From positions 1-64,000 of the forward strand of contig NZ_WNKW01000002.1 in NCBI RefSeq assembly GCF_009720775.1: DNA of 64,000 nt, read 5' to 3'. The notes beneath the pieces were generated by a model. It did not search any database, was not told where the DNA came from, and saw nothing but the letters and a program-made list of their open reading frames with translations. This DNA is from Pseudoduganella danionis. GTDB lineage: Bacteria > Pseudomonadota > Gammaproteobacteria > Burkholderiales > Burkholderiaceae_D. Numbering within the stretch: position 1 is the first letter of the stretch; each line of letters opens with the position of its first letter. The translations under genes and the position numbers were made by a program. Shown piece after piece: positions 49,750 to 58,132 of this stretch.

Positions 49750-50244
49750 ATGAATCCGGAACTCCAAGAAAAGATACTGGCCGTTACCCGCTGTGGCGTG
49801 GACCGGCACGAAGCCACCGGCTTTTTCCGCGTGGCGCTGGGACTGTATTACCTGTCCGGCCTGATGACCAAGGAAACCCTGGATTTCAAGCGGCTGGACC
49901 GCCAGTTCAACCGTTTCATCTATCACACCATCGGCAAGGGCCATAGCATCACCAGCATCCTGCAGTACATGAGCGGGGAAAAAGTGGTGCCGGTACTCGA
50001 ATCCAAGCGCTTTCTGCGCGCATTCGGCGAATACTGCACGGAAGTACCAGTGGAGAACATACCCTTCCTGCTCGGGTTGAATCTGAGCGTGGCAAAAGAT
50101 ATCTCCAAGATCGATGTGCGCGGCCCCGTGGCCGATTACATCGAACGCCAGCGCCAGTTGCGCGAGGCGGCGGAGGAGGCTGCTCAGGCGGCTGCTCAGG
50201 CAACCCCAACGGCAGCGCCGGATGCAGGGGCTGAGCGCGACTAA
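49750..50244 (+). CDS. Conserved-looking protein of unknown function
   Basis: A 164-residue soluble protein starting MNPELQEKILAVTRCGVDRH. Residues 1-135 are helix-rich with no signal or membrane segment; the last 30 residues are Ala/Glu/Gln-rich (EEAAQAAAQATPTAAP) and probably disordered or coiled. I recognise no domain. ATG 49750 is chosen because in-frame codons upstream look non-coding; no good ribosome site is visible. It ends 57 bases before coq7 and just ahead of the coq7 promoter. Confidence 0.65.
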   Translation: MNPELQEKILAVTRCGVDRHEATGFFRVALGLYYLSGLMTKETLDFKRLDRQFNRFIYHTIGKGHSITSILQYMSGEKVVPVLESKRFLRAFGEYCTEVPVENIPFLLGLNLSVAKDISKIDVRGPVADYIERQRQLREAAEEAAQAAAQATPTAAPDAGAERD

Positions 50245-50246
50245 GC

Positions 50247-50274
50247 GTGAAAATCAGCGGCTGCGCCGTATAAT
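50247..50274 (+). promoter_or_regulatory. Probable coq7 promoter
   Basis: A perfect TATAAT at 50269-50274 is preceded by GTGAAA at 50247-50252 (16-base spacer). Transcription would begin about 20 bases before the ATG at 50302. Confidence 0.5.
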
Positions 50275-50301
50275 ATGCGCTTCCATATTCTCGAGTTCGC
50301 C

Positions 50302-50940
50302 ATGGCTTACAAGCACACCCCACTGGATCGTTTCATCTCTGGCGCCGACAAGGCTTTGCGTGTGATCACGGGTGTGGCCTCGGCTTCGCGTCCGACGCCG
50401 GCCCTGCACATTCCTGACGCGCAAATGAGCGACGCCGAGCGCCGCCATAGTGCCGGTCTGATGCGGGTCAACCATGTGGGCGAGGTGTGCGCGCAAGCGC
50501 TGTACAACTCGCAGGGCCGCTTTGCCAAGACCGAGGAAATCCGCGCCCAGTTCGAGCAGGCCGGCCGCGAGGAAGAAGACCATCTGGCCTGGACGGCCCA
50601 GCGGCTGGAAGAGCTGGGCTCGCATATCAGCGTGCTCAATCCGCTGTTCTATGCAGGCGCGTATGCGCTGGGCACGGTGGCAGCCGTGATCGGCGACGGC
50701 GCCAGTCTGGGCTTTGTGGTGGAAACGGAACGTCAAGTCGAAGCCCATCTGGAAAGCCATCTGCAAAAACTGCCCGAGCAGGATGGCCGCTCGCGCGCGA
50801 TTGTCGACCAGATGCGCATCGATGAAATCGAGCACGGTGCCGCCGCACAGGCGCTGGGCGCAATCAATACGCCAGCACCGGTGCAGGCCGTGATGGCGGT
50901 GATGGGCAAGGTGATGACCAGCACCGCTTATTACATCTAA
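50302..50940 (+). CDS. coq7: Demethoxyubiquinone hydroxylase Coq7
   Basis: A di-iron monooxygenase that hydroxylates 2-polyprenyl-3-methyl-6-methoxy-1,4-benzoquinone in ubiquinone synthesis. The 212 residues show the carboxylate/His iron ligands expected for the family: [32 protein letters not shown] and [14 protein letters not shown] 50302 ([12 protein letters not shown]) is preferred to an in-frame ATG at 50275, which would lie at the transcription start of the promoter just upstream. It is monocistronic, convergent with the OsmC gene. Confidence 0.95.
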   Translation: MAYKHTPLDRFISGADKALRVITGVASASRPTPALHIPDAQMSDAERRHSAGLMRVNHVGEVCAQALYNSQGRFAKTEEIRAQFEQAGREEEDHLAWTAQRLEELGSHISVLNPLFYAGAYALGTVAAVIGDGASLGFVVETERQVEAHLESHLQKLPEQDGRSRAIVDQMRIDEIEHGAAAQALGAINTPAPVQAVMAVMGKVMTSTAYYI

Positions 50941-50979
50941 GATTACAGCTAGGCGCAGCCGCCTAAAACGGCATCCAGA

Positions 50980-51402
50980 TCAAGCTTCGACAATCTCGAA
51001 GGAGTGGGTGATGTTGGCGGTTTTCGCCAGCATGATGGAAGCCGAGCAATATTTTTCGTGCGACAGCTTGACGGCACGTTCCACCGCTTCCGGTTTCAAG
51101 TCTTTGCCCGTCACGGTGAAGTGGAAATGGATGCTGGTGAAGACCTTCGGTTCCGTCTCGGCGCGTTCGGCTTTCAGCGTGCACTCGCAGCCGCGGACAT
51201 CGGCGCGGCCTTTTTTCAGGATCAGCACCACGTCATAGGCCGAGCAGCCGCCCGTGCCGAGCAGCACCATTTCCATAGGGCGAGGGGCCAGATTGTGGCC
51301 GCCGCCTTCCGGTGCGCCATCCATGTTGACCAGATGGCCGGAACCCGTCTGTGCCAAAAAACTCATGCCCGTCGGGCCATTCCAGCTAACTTTGCATTCC
51401 AT
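50980..51402 (-). CDS. OsmC family peroxiredoxin-like protein
   Basis: A 140-residue OsmC/Ohr-fold protein. The two conserved cysteines are C53 (GTGGCSAYDV) and C119 (SHEKYCSASIML), positioned as the peroxidatic and resolving residues of the family. RPMEMVLLG and the ending THSFEIVEA are typical. Such proteins reduce organic hydroperoxides, although this YhfA-like subgroup is poorly characterised. It is a single gene between coq7 and the rplM promoter region. Confidence 0.88.
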   Translation of the reverse strand: MECKVSWNGPTGMSFLAQTGSGHLVNMDGAPEGGGHNLAPRPMEMVLLGTGGCSAYDVVLILKKGRADVRGCECTLKAERAETEPKVFTSIHFHFTVTGKDLKPEAVERAVKLSHEKYCSASIMLAKTANITHSFEIVEA

Positions 51403-51541
51403 CGTGCTCTCCGCGTGTAAAGGTTGGCCGTATTGTAATGGACTGGCGCAGGGCTGGCAGGCCGCCGCCCCGTAATCGGGGCGGAACTGCGGTCCAGCGC
51501 AGAAAAATGCCGGCCTACGGGCCGGGAAAGCGCATCCAGCC

Positions 51542-51571
51542 TTGACTTGCGACGGATTTGGCGTTTATACT
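51542..51571 (+). promoter_or_regulatory. Strong sigma-70 promoter of rplM-rpsI
   Basis: TTGACT (51542-51547), an 18-base spacer and TATACT (51566-51571) form a good promoter. It leaves a leader of about 100 bases before rplM, which contains a small stem-loop (TCCGC/GCGGA, about 51617-51636). That leader might carry ribosomal-protein feedback control, but no known leader motif was recognised. Confidence 0.75.
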
Positions 51572-51675
51572 TGTCGGCTTTCCATTCGCTCAGGAAAGTA
51601 AATAAGAAGGCCGAGTCCGCTGAAGCTGTGGCGGAACCACCATTTGAGCGTGTTTCAATTAATTAGGAAGTCAAC

Positions 51676-52104
51676 ATGAAAACTTTTTCCGCCAAGGGCC
51701 ATGAAGTCCAGCGCGATTGGTTCGTGATTGACGCGACGGACAAAGTCCTCGGACGTGTTGCCAGCGAAGTGGCACTCCGACTGCGCGGCAAACACAAGCC
51801 AGAATTTACTCCTCACGTCGACACCGGTGACTACATCGTCATCGTGAACGCAGGCAAACTGCGCGTGACCGGCACCAAAGCAACCGAGAAGACCTACTAC
51901 CGTCACTCGGGCTACCCAGGTGGCATCTACGAGACCAACTTCCTGAAAATGCAACAGCGTTTCCCAGGTCGTGCTCTGGAGAAGGCCGTTAAGGGCATGC
52001 TGCCTAAAGGCCCACTGGGCTACGCAATGATCAAGAAGCTGAAAGTGTACGCTGAGGGTACTCACCCACACGCTGCTCAGCAACCTAAAGCACTCGAAAT
52101 CTAA
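51676..52104 (+). CDS. rplM: 50S ribosomal protein L13
   Basis: A 142-residue ribosomal protein of the large subunit. Family blocks are [47 protein letters not shown] and [12 protein letters not shown]. It starts with a good ribosome site (TTAGGAAG) and is followed 9 bases later by rpsI, the universal pairing. Its codon use is visibly different from neighbours, with more A/T-ending codons (CCA, GGT, GCA), as expected for highly expressed genes. Confidence 0.99.
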   Translation: MKTFSAKGHEVQRDWFVIDATDKVLGRVASEVALRLRGKHKPEFTPHVDTGDYIVIVNAGKLRVTGTKATEKTYYRHSGYPGGIYETNFLKMQQRFPGRALEKAVKGMLPKGPLGYAMIKKLKVYAEGTHPHAAQQPKALEI

Positions 52105-52113
52105 GGAACTGAC

Positions 52114-52506
52114 ATGATCGGTAACTACAATTACGGCACCGGCCGTCGCAAGAGTGCAGTAGCTCGTGTGTTCATCAAAGTTGGCACTGGCCAAATCATC
52201 GTCAACGGCAAACCAGCTGCTGAATACTTCTCCCGTGAAACCGGCCTGATGGTAATCCGTCAACCGCTGGAACTGACCGGCAACGTTGAACGTTTCGACA
52301 TCAAAGTCAACGTACACGGCGGCGGTGAGTCGGGTCAAGCAGGTGCAGTTCGTCACGGTATCACCCGCGCTCTGATCGACTACGATTCGGGCCTGAAAGG
52401 TGACCTGGCACGCGCTGGCTTCGTAACCCGCGATGCACGTGAAGTTGAACGTAAAAAAGTTGGTCTGCGCAAAGCACGTCGCGCAAAACAATTCTCGAAG
52501 CGTTAA
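52114..52506 (+). CDS. rpsI: 30S ribosomal protein S9
   Basis: A 130-residue small-subunit protein. It shows [39 protein letters not shown] and the basic tail ending RRAKQFSKR that reaches toward the ribosomal P site. It is co-transcribed with rplM (9-base gap; AAGGAACTGAC before the ATG) and has the same translation-optimised codon choice. Two hairpins follow the stop. Confidence 0.99.
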   Translation: MIGNYNYGTGRRKSAVARVFIKVGTGQIIVNGKPAAEYFSRETGLMVIRQPLELTGNVERFDIKVNVHGGGESGQAGAVRHGITRALIDYDSGLKGDLARAGFVTRDAREVERKKVGLRKARRAKQFSKR

Positions 52507-52518
52507 TCGCTTTTGGTC

Positions 52519-52592
52519 GACACGGTCTCTGCACCGTGTCTTCCCTGCGGCAGCCGCCACGCCCTTGGGTCTGGCGGCTGTTGTGTTTTCTG
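52519..52592 (+). terminator. Tandem hairpins ending the rplM-rpsI operon
   Basis: A first stem pairs GACACGGT with ACCGTGTC (52519-52540). A second pairs CAGCCGCCA (52551-52559) with TGGCGGCTG (52572-52580) and is followed by TTGTGTTTTC. The second has the form of an intrinsic terminator. Confidence 0.75.
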
Positions 52593-52595
52593 GGG

Positions 52596-52624
52596 TTGTT
52601 AAAGCTTTAATTGGCTGTCATAAT
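52596..52624 (+). promoter_or_regulatory. Promoter with overlapping palindrome, PEP-CTERM gene
   Basis: TTGTTA (52596-52601), 17 bases, then CATAAT (52619-52624). The perfect 12-bp palindrome TTAAAGCTTTAA (52599-52610) overlaps the -35 box, where a repressor or activator dimer could bind. The ATG follows at 52654. Confidence 0.5.
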
Positions 52625-52653
52625 TGAAACTTTCCCCATTCGAAAATACGTCC

Positions 52654-53367
52654 ATGAAACGCTTCTTGTCTGCTGTTCTGCTGGCCGCCACCGTTGTGGT
52701 CGTGCCCGCCCAGGCCCAATCGTCGGCAACTGCCGGGATCGACGGCTATACCCACTGGTCGCAAACTCCCCTCAATTCGACCGACTACAACAACTACCCG
52801 ACCTTCAGTTTCACTTCGCTCCAGAGCGACACGACGGTGCGTTACTTCGCCAATCTGAACGCGGTGCCGGTAGAACTGAAGGGCAGCAGCGCGGATTCCC
52901 TGAGCACTTATTTGCCGGTTGGTAGTAACAATGCGCTGGCAGTTTCGTCCAATGTAACGAACTCGGCCGAATCGTGGGCGGACCAGGGACTGGTCTACAG
53001 CAGCGCCAGCACCAAGATCACTTTTATTGCCAGCAATGGTTACACCGAATTCTCCATACCCCTGATTGCCAGTGTCATGACGATGAATGGCGGCTGGGGG
53101 CACGCCAATGTCTCGGTAACGGGGGCGGTGTTTGTGGGCGGCCGGTTCATTCCGCTGTCCTACAACCTGGAGACCAGCACGGGCAGCCTGCACGAGACCA
53201 TGCGCGGCGCGTTTGACACGGCGACGGGCGCGACGGCCTACGGCTATCTGAATATCGTTTCGCAATCCTGGGCCAACGCCCCGACGCCGGTGCCGGAGCC
53301 TGCTACCTACGGCATGCTGCTGGCGGGTCTGGGCCTGCTGGGCCTGGTGCGCCGCGCACGTCGCTAA
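52654..53367 (+). CDS. PEP-CTERM sorting-signal exported protein
   Basis: A 237-residue protein with a Sec signal (about 1-22, MKRFLSAVLLAATVVVVPAQ). A beta-rich body of about 180 residues follows. A C-terminal PEP-CTERM signal (PVPEPATYGMLLAGLGLLGL then RRARR) marks it for the exosortase/PEP-CTERM system associated with exopolysaccharide producers; no exosortase gene is in the window. The body matches no family I know. ATG 52654 is chosen over an in-frame ATG at 52624, which falls inside the -10 region. Confidence 0.87.
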   Translation: MKRFLSAVLLAATVVVVPAQAQSSATAGIDGYTHWSQTPLNSTDYNNYPTFSFTSLQSDTTVRYFANLNAVPVELKGSSADSLSTYLPVGSNNALAVSSNVTNSAESWADQGLVYSSASTKITFIASNGYTEFSIPLIASVMTMNGGWGHANVSVTGAVFVGGRFIPLSYNLETSTGSLHETMRGAFDTATGATAYGYLNIVSQSWANAPTPVPEPATYGMLLAGLGLLGLVRRARR

Positions 53368-53408
53368 ACTGATGTGAGGCGCGGCGCGTGGCGCCGCTAC
53401 CTGATAAA

Positions 53409-53449
53409 ATGGCGGGTCATGCGCGCATGACGCGCCATTTTTCTTTTGT
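53409..53449 (+). terminator. Terminator-like hairpin immediately upstream of argC
   Basis: A 14-bp stem with one mismatch (53409-53422 with 53425-53438), containing the palindrome GTCATGCGCGCATGAC, is followed by TTTTTCTTTTG. It probably ends the PEP-CTERM gene transcript. It stops only about 14 bases before the argC ATG, so it may also act as an attenuator in any transcript entering argC. Confidence 0.8.
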
Positions 53450-53463
53450 AAGGGACAAACAAC

Positions 53464-54501
53464 ATGATCAAAGTGGGCATTGTTGGCGGCACCGGTTATA
53501 CCGGCGTGGAATTGCTGCGACTGCTGGCCGTTCATCCTGATGTAGAGCTGACAGCGATTACGTCGCGCAAGGAAGACGGTTTGCCCGTGGCCGACATGTT
53601 CCCGTCGCTGCGCGGCCGCGTGCATCTGGCGTTTTCCTCGCCCGACAAAGCGGATCTGCGTCAGTGCGACGTAGTGTTCTTTGCCACCCCGCATGGCGTG
53701 GCCATGGCGCAGGCGCCGGAACTGCTGGCCGCCGGCGTGAAAGTGATCGATCTGGCGGCCGACTTCCGTATCAAGGATCGCGCCGTGTTCGAGCAGTGGT
53801 ACAAGATCGAGCACACCTGCCCGGGACTGCTGGAAGAAGCGGCCTATGGCCTGGCCGAACTGAACCGCGACGCGATCAGCAAAGCCCGTCTGGTGGCCAA
53901 TCCGGGGTGCTACCCGACCACCATGCAACTCGGCTACTACCCGCTGCTCAAAGCCGGCGTGATCGATGCTGCCGGCCTGATTGCCGACTGCAAATCGGGC
54001 GTCTCCGGTGCGGGTCGCAAAGCGGAAATTGGTACGCTGTTCTCGGAATCCAGCGACAACTTCAAAGCCTATGGCGTGGCCGGTCACCGCCACACGCCGG
54101 AAACCGTGGCGCAACTGCAGAAATTCACCAGCGCGCCGGTGGAACTGGTGTTCACTCCGCATCTGGTGCCTATGATACGCGGCATGCACTCGACGCTGTA
54201 CGGCCGCCTGACGCGCGACATCAGCAATGAGGAACTGCAGGCGCTGTTCGAAGAGCAGTACAAGGATTCGGCGTTTGTCGATGTGATGCCGTTCGGTTCG
54301 CATCCGGAAACCCGCTCCACCCGTGGCTCGAATATGTTGCGTCTGGCGCTGCACCGTCCGGGCAATGGCCGCACCGTAATCGTGCTGGTGGTGCAGGATA
54401 ATCTGGTCAAAGGCGCATCCGGTCAGGCAGTGCAGTGTATGAATCTGATGTTCGGTCTGGCAGAAAACACGGGCCTGACCCAGATCGCGCTGCTGCCATA
54501 A
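53464..54501 (+). CDS. argC: N-acetyl-gamma-glutamyl-phosphate reductase
   Basis: Catalyses NADPH-dependent reduction of N-acetylglutamyl phosphate in arginine synthesis. The 345-residue protein begins [20 protein letters not shown] (cofactor motif GGTGYTG) and carries the catalytic C149 in [20 protein letters not shown] and the block [17 protein letters not shown] are also typical. The ribosome site is AAGGGACAAACAAC. It is a single gene; other arg genes are not adjacent. Confidence 0.97.
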   Translation: MIKVGIVGGTGYTGVELLRLLAVHPDVELTAITSRKEDGLPVADMFPSLRGRVHLAFSSPDKADLRQCDVVFFATPHGVAMAQAPELLAAGVKVIDLAADFRIKDRAVFEQWYKIEHTCPGLLEEAAYGLAELNRDAISKARLVANPGCYPTTMQLGYYPLLKAGVIDAAGLIADCKSGVSGAGRKAEIGTLFSESSDNFKAYGVAGHRHTPETVAQLQKFTSAPVELVFTPHLVPMIRGMHSTLYGRLTRDISNEELQALFEEQYKDSAFVDVMPFGSHPETRSTRGSNMLRLALHRPGNGRTVIVLVVQDNLVKGASGQAVQCMNLMFGLAENTGLTQIALLP

Positions 54502-54520
54502 TAAAAGGTTGCGCAATCGG

Positions 54521-54549
54521 CGACACTTTGCTTGTAAAAGTGTCGTTTG
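54521..54549 (+). terminator. Hairpin after argC (weak terminator)
   Basis: CGACACTTT (54521-54529) pairs with AAAGTGTCG (54537-54545) around GCTTGTA. It is followed only by TTTG, so termination strength is doubtful. The remaining bases to 54690 show no gene. Confidence 0.5.
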
Positions 54550-54690
54550 TGCGGGGTGCGGCTGCAGGGCACGACGCAGTGTGAAAAACCATGTTCACAC
54601 TAGGGGATAAGAGGCATGAGCACCGGTCTGCCCCCTGTGGCAGGCGGGTGGAAAATGATGCTTCCAAATGCATGATTTTCGCCAAAGGTC

Positions 54691-54720
54691 TATAATGGAT
54701 CAAATTGTTCTACCTAGGAG
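54691..54720 (+). promoter_or_regulatory. erpA -10 box and ribosome binding site
   Basis: TATAAT (54691-54696) lacks an evident -35. AGGAG (54716-54720) precedes the erpA ATG at 54727 by 6 bases. The weak -35 suggests that an activator may be needed, but no site was identified. Confidence 0.5.
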
Positions 54721-54726
54721 TCTGAA

Positions 54727-55089
54727 ATGAACGCTGTCGCCGACGCACAAGATGTAATGCCAGCACCAATTATCTTCACCGATAGCGCGGCTGAAAAAGT
54801 CGCTCAACTGATCGAGGAAGAGGGCAATCCGGATTTGAAACTGCGCGTATTCGTACAGGGTGGCGGCTGTTCCGGCTTCCAGTACGGTTTCACCTTCGAT
54901 GAAATCGTCAACGAAGACGACACCACCATGGTGAAAAACGGCGTTCAGTTGCTGATCGACTCGATGAGCTACCAGTATCTGGTGGGCGCCGAGATCGACT
55001 ACAAAGACGATCTGGAAGGTGCGCAATTCGTGATCAAGAACCCAACTGCGAGCTCGACTTGCGGCTGCGGTTCCTCGTTCTCGGTCTAA
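54727..55089 (+). CDS. erpA: Iron-sulfur cluster insertion protein ErpA
   Basis: An A-type Fe-S carrier of 120 residues that delivers clusters to apoproteins. The three conserved cysteines are C48 ([11 protein letters not shown]), C112 and C114 (STCGCGSSF). The body is that of the HesB/IscA family, and the longer N-terminal lead ([15 protein letters not shown]) with the FTD..A start fits ErpA rather than IscA; no isc genes are nearby. It is followed by a strong terminator and repeat element B. Confidence 0.94.
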   Translation: MNAVADAQDVMPAPIIFTDSAAEKVAQLIEEEGNPDLKLRVFVQGGGCSGFQYGFTFDEIVNEDDTTMVKNGVQLLIDSMSYQYLVGAEIDYKDDLEGAQFVIKNPTASSTCGCGSSFSV

Positions 55090-55123
55090 GGACCGCGCGC
55101 CGGTTATCACCGGCAGCTACAAA

Positions 55124-55160
55124 ACGGCGGGCAACTCCGGTTGCGCCGCCGTTTTTTTAT
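55124..55160 (+). terminator. Intrinsic terminator of erpA
   Basis: ACGGCGG..CAAC pairs with GTTGCGCCGCCGT around TCCG, followed by TTTTTTTATTT. A classical terminator. Confidence 0.92.
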
Positions 55161-55169
55161 TTCCTAATT

Positions 55170-55290
55170 CGGGGTCAGGTCGGGCAAAGTGCAGGGGTCA
55201 GGTCGGGCAAAGGGACAGATTCGGCATTCGTATTGTAGAGCTTGTCACATTGCCCGACCTGACCCCGACACTTTGCCCGACCTGACCCCG
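55170..55290. repeat. Nested REP-like palindrome, element B
   Basis: Two direct copies of GGGGTCAGGTCGGGCAA (from 55171 and 55194) face two inverted copies (ending 55266 and 55289). The outer arms 55170-55191 and 55269-55290 match perfectly over 22 bases; the inner arms 55194-55210 and 55250-55266 match perfectly over 17. The centre of about 39 bases is unique. The core is the same as in element A (44949-45025). It lies between the convergent erpA and anmK and ends 4 bases from the anmK stop. Confidence 0.92.
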
Positions 55291-55294
55291 TTGT

Positions 55295-56428
55295 TTAGGC
55301 GGGGTAGAGCGCGCCGAGGATGCGTTCGCCGTGGGCGCCCGTGACGGCGGGCAGGTTGCCGGCCAGCCGTGCCGTGTAGCGCTGGCCCAGCCATGCAAAC
55401 GCCAGCGCTTCTACGTGGTTGGGTGCGACGCCCAGCGCTGCCGTCGATTGCACGCTGGTGTGCGGCCCCAGTTCGACTGCCAGTTGCTGCATCAGCAGGG
55501 CGTTGTAGGCGCCGCCACCACAGACATACACGGCGCTGGCATTGGCACCGTCAGCATCGCTGCGGATGGCTTGCGCCAGCGTGTGCGCTGTCAGCGCCGC
55601 CAGCGTGTGCTGGATGTCGGCCGGGCTGGCGCTGGCGGCTGCAGGGCAGGCCGACAGATGTTGCTCCAGCCAGTTCATATGGAACAGGTCGCGCCCCGTG
55701 CTTTTCGGTGCGGGCAGGGCGAAATAAGGTTCGCGCAGCAGACTTTCCAGTAGTGCCGGCACTAGCTGGCCAGTGGCGCCCCAGGCGCCGTCCTGATCAT
55801 ATTCGCGGCCCAGATGGCGCTGTATCCAGCCGTCGAGCAGGGCGTTGCCGGGGCCCGTGTCGAAGCCGCGCACGCGGGTGCCTGCGCCCGCATCCGCACC
55901 CGCACCGGGCAGGATGCTGATGTTGGCAATGCCGCCGATATTGGCCACCACACGGGTCTGCGCCGGATGGCTGAACAGCGCGTGGTGGAAAGCTGGCACC
56001 AGCGGTGCACCCTGCCCCCCGGCGGCCACGTCGCGGCTGCGGAAGTCGGCGATTACGTTGATGCCGCACAGTTCGGCCAGCAGGGCCGGGTTGTTGGTCT
56101 GGCGTGTAAAGCCCAGCTCGGGACGGTGGCGGATGGTCTGGCCGTGTACGGCAACGGCGCAGATGGCGTCGTGGCGCTGCCCGCTCTGTTCCAGCAGCAG
56201 GGTCACGCAGTCGGCGTACACTCGGGCCAGTCCGTTGGCGGCCAGCGCTTCGCGTTCGATTTCATTGCTGCCCGCAGCTTGCAGGGCCATCAGCTCCGTG
56301 CGCAGCGCGGGCGGGAAAGCCAGGAAGGCGGCGCCCAGCGTGGCGATGCCATCCGCATCGATGCGGGCCAGTGCGGCGTCCACGCCATCCATGCTGGTGC
56401 CTGACATCAGGCCGATAAATAAACTCAT
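55295..56428 (-). CDS. anmK: Anhydro-N-acetylmuramic acid kinase
   Basis: Phosphorylates 1,6-anhydroMurNAc released from the cell wall, feeding murein recycling. The 377-residue ASKHA-fold protein begins MSLFIGLMSGTSMDGVDAAL, the family signature, and shows VHGQTIRHRPE, NIGGIANIS and GFDTGPGNALLD. ATG 56428 is set by this signature; an in-frame extension upstream is unrelated. It lies downstream of an M23 peptidase gene on the same strand, but a terminator separates them. Confidence 0.96.
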   Translation of the reverse strand: MSLFIGLMSGTSMDGVDAALARIDADGIATLGAAFLAFPPALRTELMALQAAGSNEIEREALAANGLARVYADCVTLLLEQSGQRHDAICAVAVHGQTIRHRPELGFTRQTNNPALLAELCGINVIADFRSRDVAAGGQGAPLVPAFHHALFSHPAQTRVVANIGGIANISILPGAGADAGAGTRVRGFDTGPGNALLDGWIQRHLGREYDQDGAWGATGQLVPALLESLLREPYFALPAPKSTGRDLFHMNWLEQHLSACPAAASASPADIQHTLAALTAHTLAQAIRSDADGANASAVYVCGGGAYNALLMQQLAVELGPHTSVQSTAALGVAPNHVEALAFAWLGQRYTARLAGNLPAVTGAHGERILGALYPA

Positions 56429-56497
56429 GTGGCGTCTGCTTTCTGTTGCGGGTGAGAAGGGGAGGCGCGGCCGGATGCTACGGCTAGGCATGAGTAT

Positions 56498-56527
56498 AAA
56501 AAAAAACAGGCCGCCGTGGCGACCTGT
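56498..56527 (-). terminator. Intrinsic terminator of the M23 peptidase gene
   Basis: On the minus strand ACAGGTCGCC pairs with GGCGGCCTGT (one G-T pair) and is followed by nine T. It ends the M23 transcript 70 bases before anmK, so anmK probably has its own promoter. Confidence 0.88.
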
Positions 56528-56590
56528 GTTTTGCTGTGGCTGCGAATTAGCCTGCGCAGCGGGCGGACGTGGCTGGCTTATTGGGCTAGC

Positions 56591-57973
56591 TTATTTGGCT
56601 GCCACGCGGGTGCCGCGCGAGCCGCCCGGCTGCAGCAGCGCGAAGCGGTGCGCCATGTCGGAAGCGTAGCTCTTGAAGCGGCTCATTTCGGCTGCCGTCA
56701 GCGGCGCCTGCTGCTGCACGTTCATGGTGTTCGGGTCGCGCGCATCGCCGCCGACGCGGAATTCGTAGTGCAGGTGGGCGCCGGTGGACCAGCCGGTAGT
56801 GCCGACATAGCCGATCACGTCGCCCTGGCTGACTTTGCTGCCCTTCTTGATGCCATTGGCGAAGCGGCTCATGTGGGCGTAGGCCGTGGTGTAGTTGGCC
56901 CAGTGCTTGATGATGACGAAGTTGCCGTAGCCGTTCTGGGTGCCGGCGAAATCGATCACGCCATCACCGGCGGCGCGGATAGGGGTGCCGGTCGCGGCCG
57001 GGAAGTCTATGCCTTTGTGGGCTTTCCACTGGCCTGAAATCGGGTGCACGCGCATGGCGAAGCCGGACGAAATCCGCGAGAACTCGACGGGCGATTTGAG
57101 GAAGGCTTTTTTCAGCGACTTACCGTCGAAGCTGTAGTAGCCGCCGCCCTGTTTGCTTTGCGGATCTTCGAACCAGACCGACTGGTAGGTGGTGCCCTTG
57201 TTGGTGAATTCGCCGGCCAGCACGCGGCCGGCACGCACAAATTCGCCATCCTGCCAGAAGGTTTCATAGACCACGTTGAAATGGTCGCCCTTTTTCAGGT
57301 CGCCACGGAAGTCTATGCTGGTCGAGAACATTTCGACGATCTGTTTGACGATGCTGTCGGGCAGTTTGGCGCCGTCTTCGCTGGAGTCGGTAGCTGCGTA
57401 CAGGGTGGAACTGATGGTACGCGCATGCATTTCCACGCGGCGTTCCAGCTTGGCAGCTTCTTCCTGCGCCACGAAAGCATTGCCTTTGCGGGAGATGCGG
57501 ATGTTCTTGACGGGGATGTCCTTGCCATCCACCACGACGGCGCGCAGCCATTGCAGATTGCCGTCTTCGTCGGTCTGTGCCTGCACGCGTTTGCCAGCCT
57601 TGAGCTGCATCACGCCTTTGGCGACGCTGTCTTTCTTGATGAAGGTTTCGGCCGCTTCATCATCCACGCCCAGACGGGTGAGCAGGGTGGCCAGCGTGTC
57701 GCCGGCGCGGATTTTTTCTTCGTGGACGAATTGTTCGGTAGCGGACTTTTGTTCGATGGCAGCGATCTGGGCGCCCAGATCAGGTGCGACGACGTCTTCC
57801 TGAACCGACTTCACGGGCAGATCCGATGCATCAGGCGCCAGTGGGGCAACGCCGGCAGCACCAAAAGCACATACTGCAAGAAACAATGCAGACGCGCTGA
57901 TAATGCGCGCTTTGCGCGTCGAACCTAGCAGACTGAACAAGCGTGAGCTTGTGATTTTATGTATTTGGTTCAT
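56591..57973 (-). CDS. M23 family peptidoglycan DD-metalloendopeptidase
   Basis: A 460-residue envelope protein with an N-terminal signal or anchor (about 20-45, ARIISASALFLAVCAFGAAG). An OapA/LysM-like segment (about 90-190, IRAGDTLATLLTRLGVDDEA) precedes an intermediate domain and the LytM/M23 catalytic domain (about 325-425). Zinc ligands are visible: H and D in HKGIDFPAATGTP, and HxH in GAHLHYEF. It cleaves peptide cross-links, allowing wall growth. It is divergent from tyrS, as in many Burkholderiales. This MepM-like architecture gives no more specific name. Confidence 0.92.
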   Translation of the reverse strand: MNQIHKITSSRLFSLLGSTRKARIISASALFLAVCAFGAAGVAPLAPDASDLPVKSVQEDVVAPDLGAQIAAIEQKSATEQFVHEEKIRAGDTLATLLTRLGVDDEAAETFIKKDSVAKGVMQLKAGKRVQAQTDEDGNLQWLRAVVVDGKDIPVKNIRISRKGNAFVAQEEAAKLERRVEMHARTISSTLYAATDSSEDGAKLPDSIVKQIVEMFSTSIDFRGDLKKGDHFNVVYETFWQDGEFVRAGRVLAGEFTNKGTTYQSVWFEDPQSKQGGGYYSFDGKSLKKAFLKSPVEFSRISSGFAMRVHPISGQWKAHKGIDFPAATGTPIRAAGDGVIDFAGTQNGYGNFVIIKHWANYTTAYAHMSRFANGIKKGSKVSQGDVIGYVGTTGWSTGAHLHYEFRVGGDARDPNTMNVQQQAPLTAAEMSRFKSYASDMAHRFALLQPGGSRGTRVAAK

Positions 57974-58132
57974 GCAATCAGTTAAAATTTGCCGCTTGAA
58001 CTATTCGATAGGGTTTTTATTTCTTCTTCTTGTGGTCTAAGTTCGTTTTCGTACGGCAATATTGATCGATCGAGGATTATATCAAATTCTATCCGCTACT
58101 CACCCATTTCTGAAAAATACCGCCCTAAAATT

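Noticed and set aside
51572..51675. A known ribosomal-protein L13 leader element
   Set aside because: Only a small TCCGC/GCGGA stem is visible, and I could not match it to a described leader structure.
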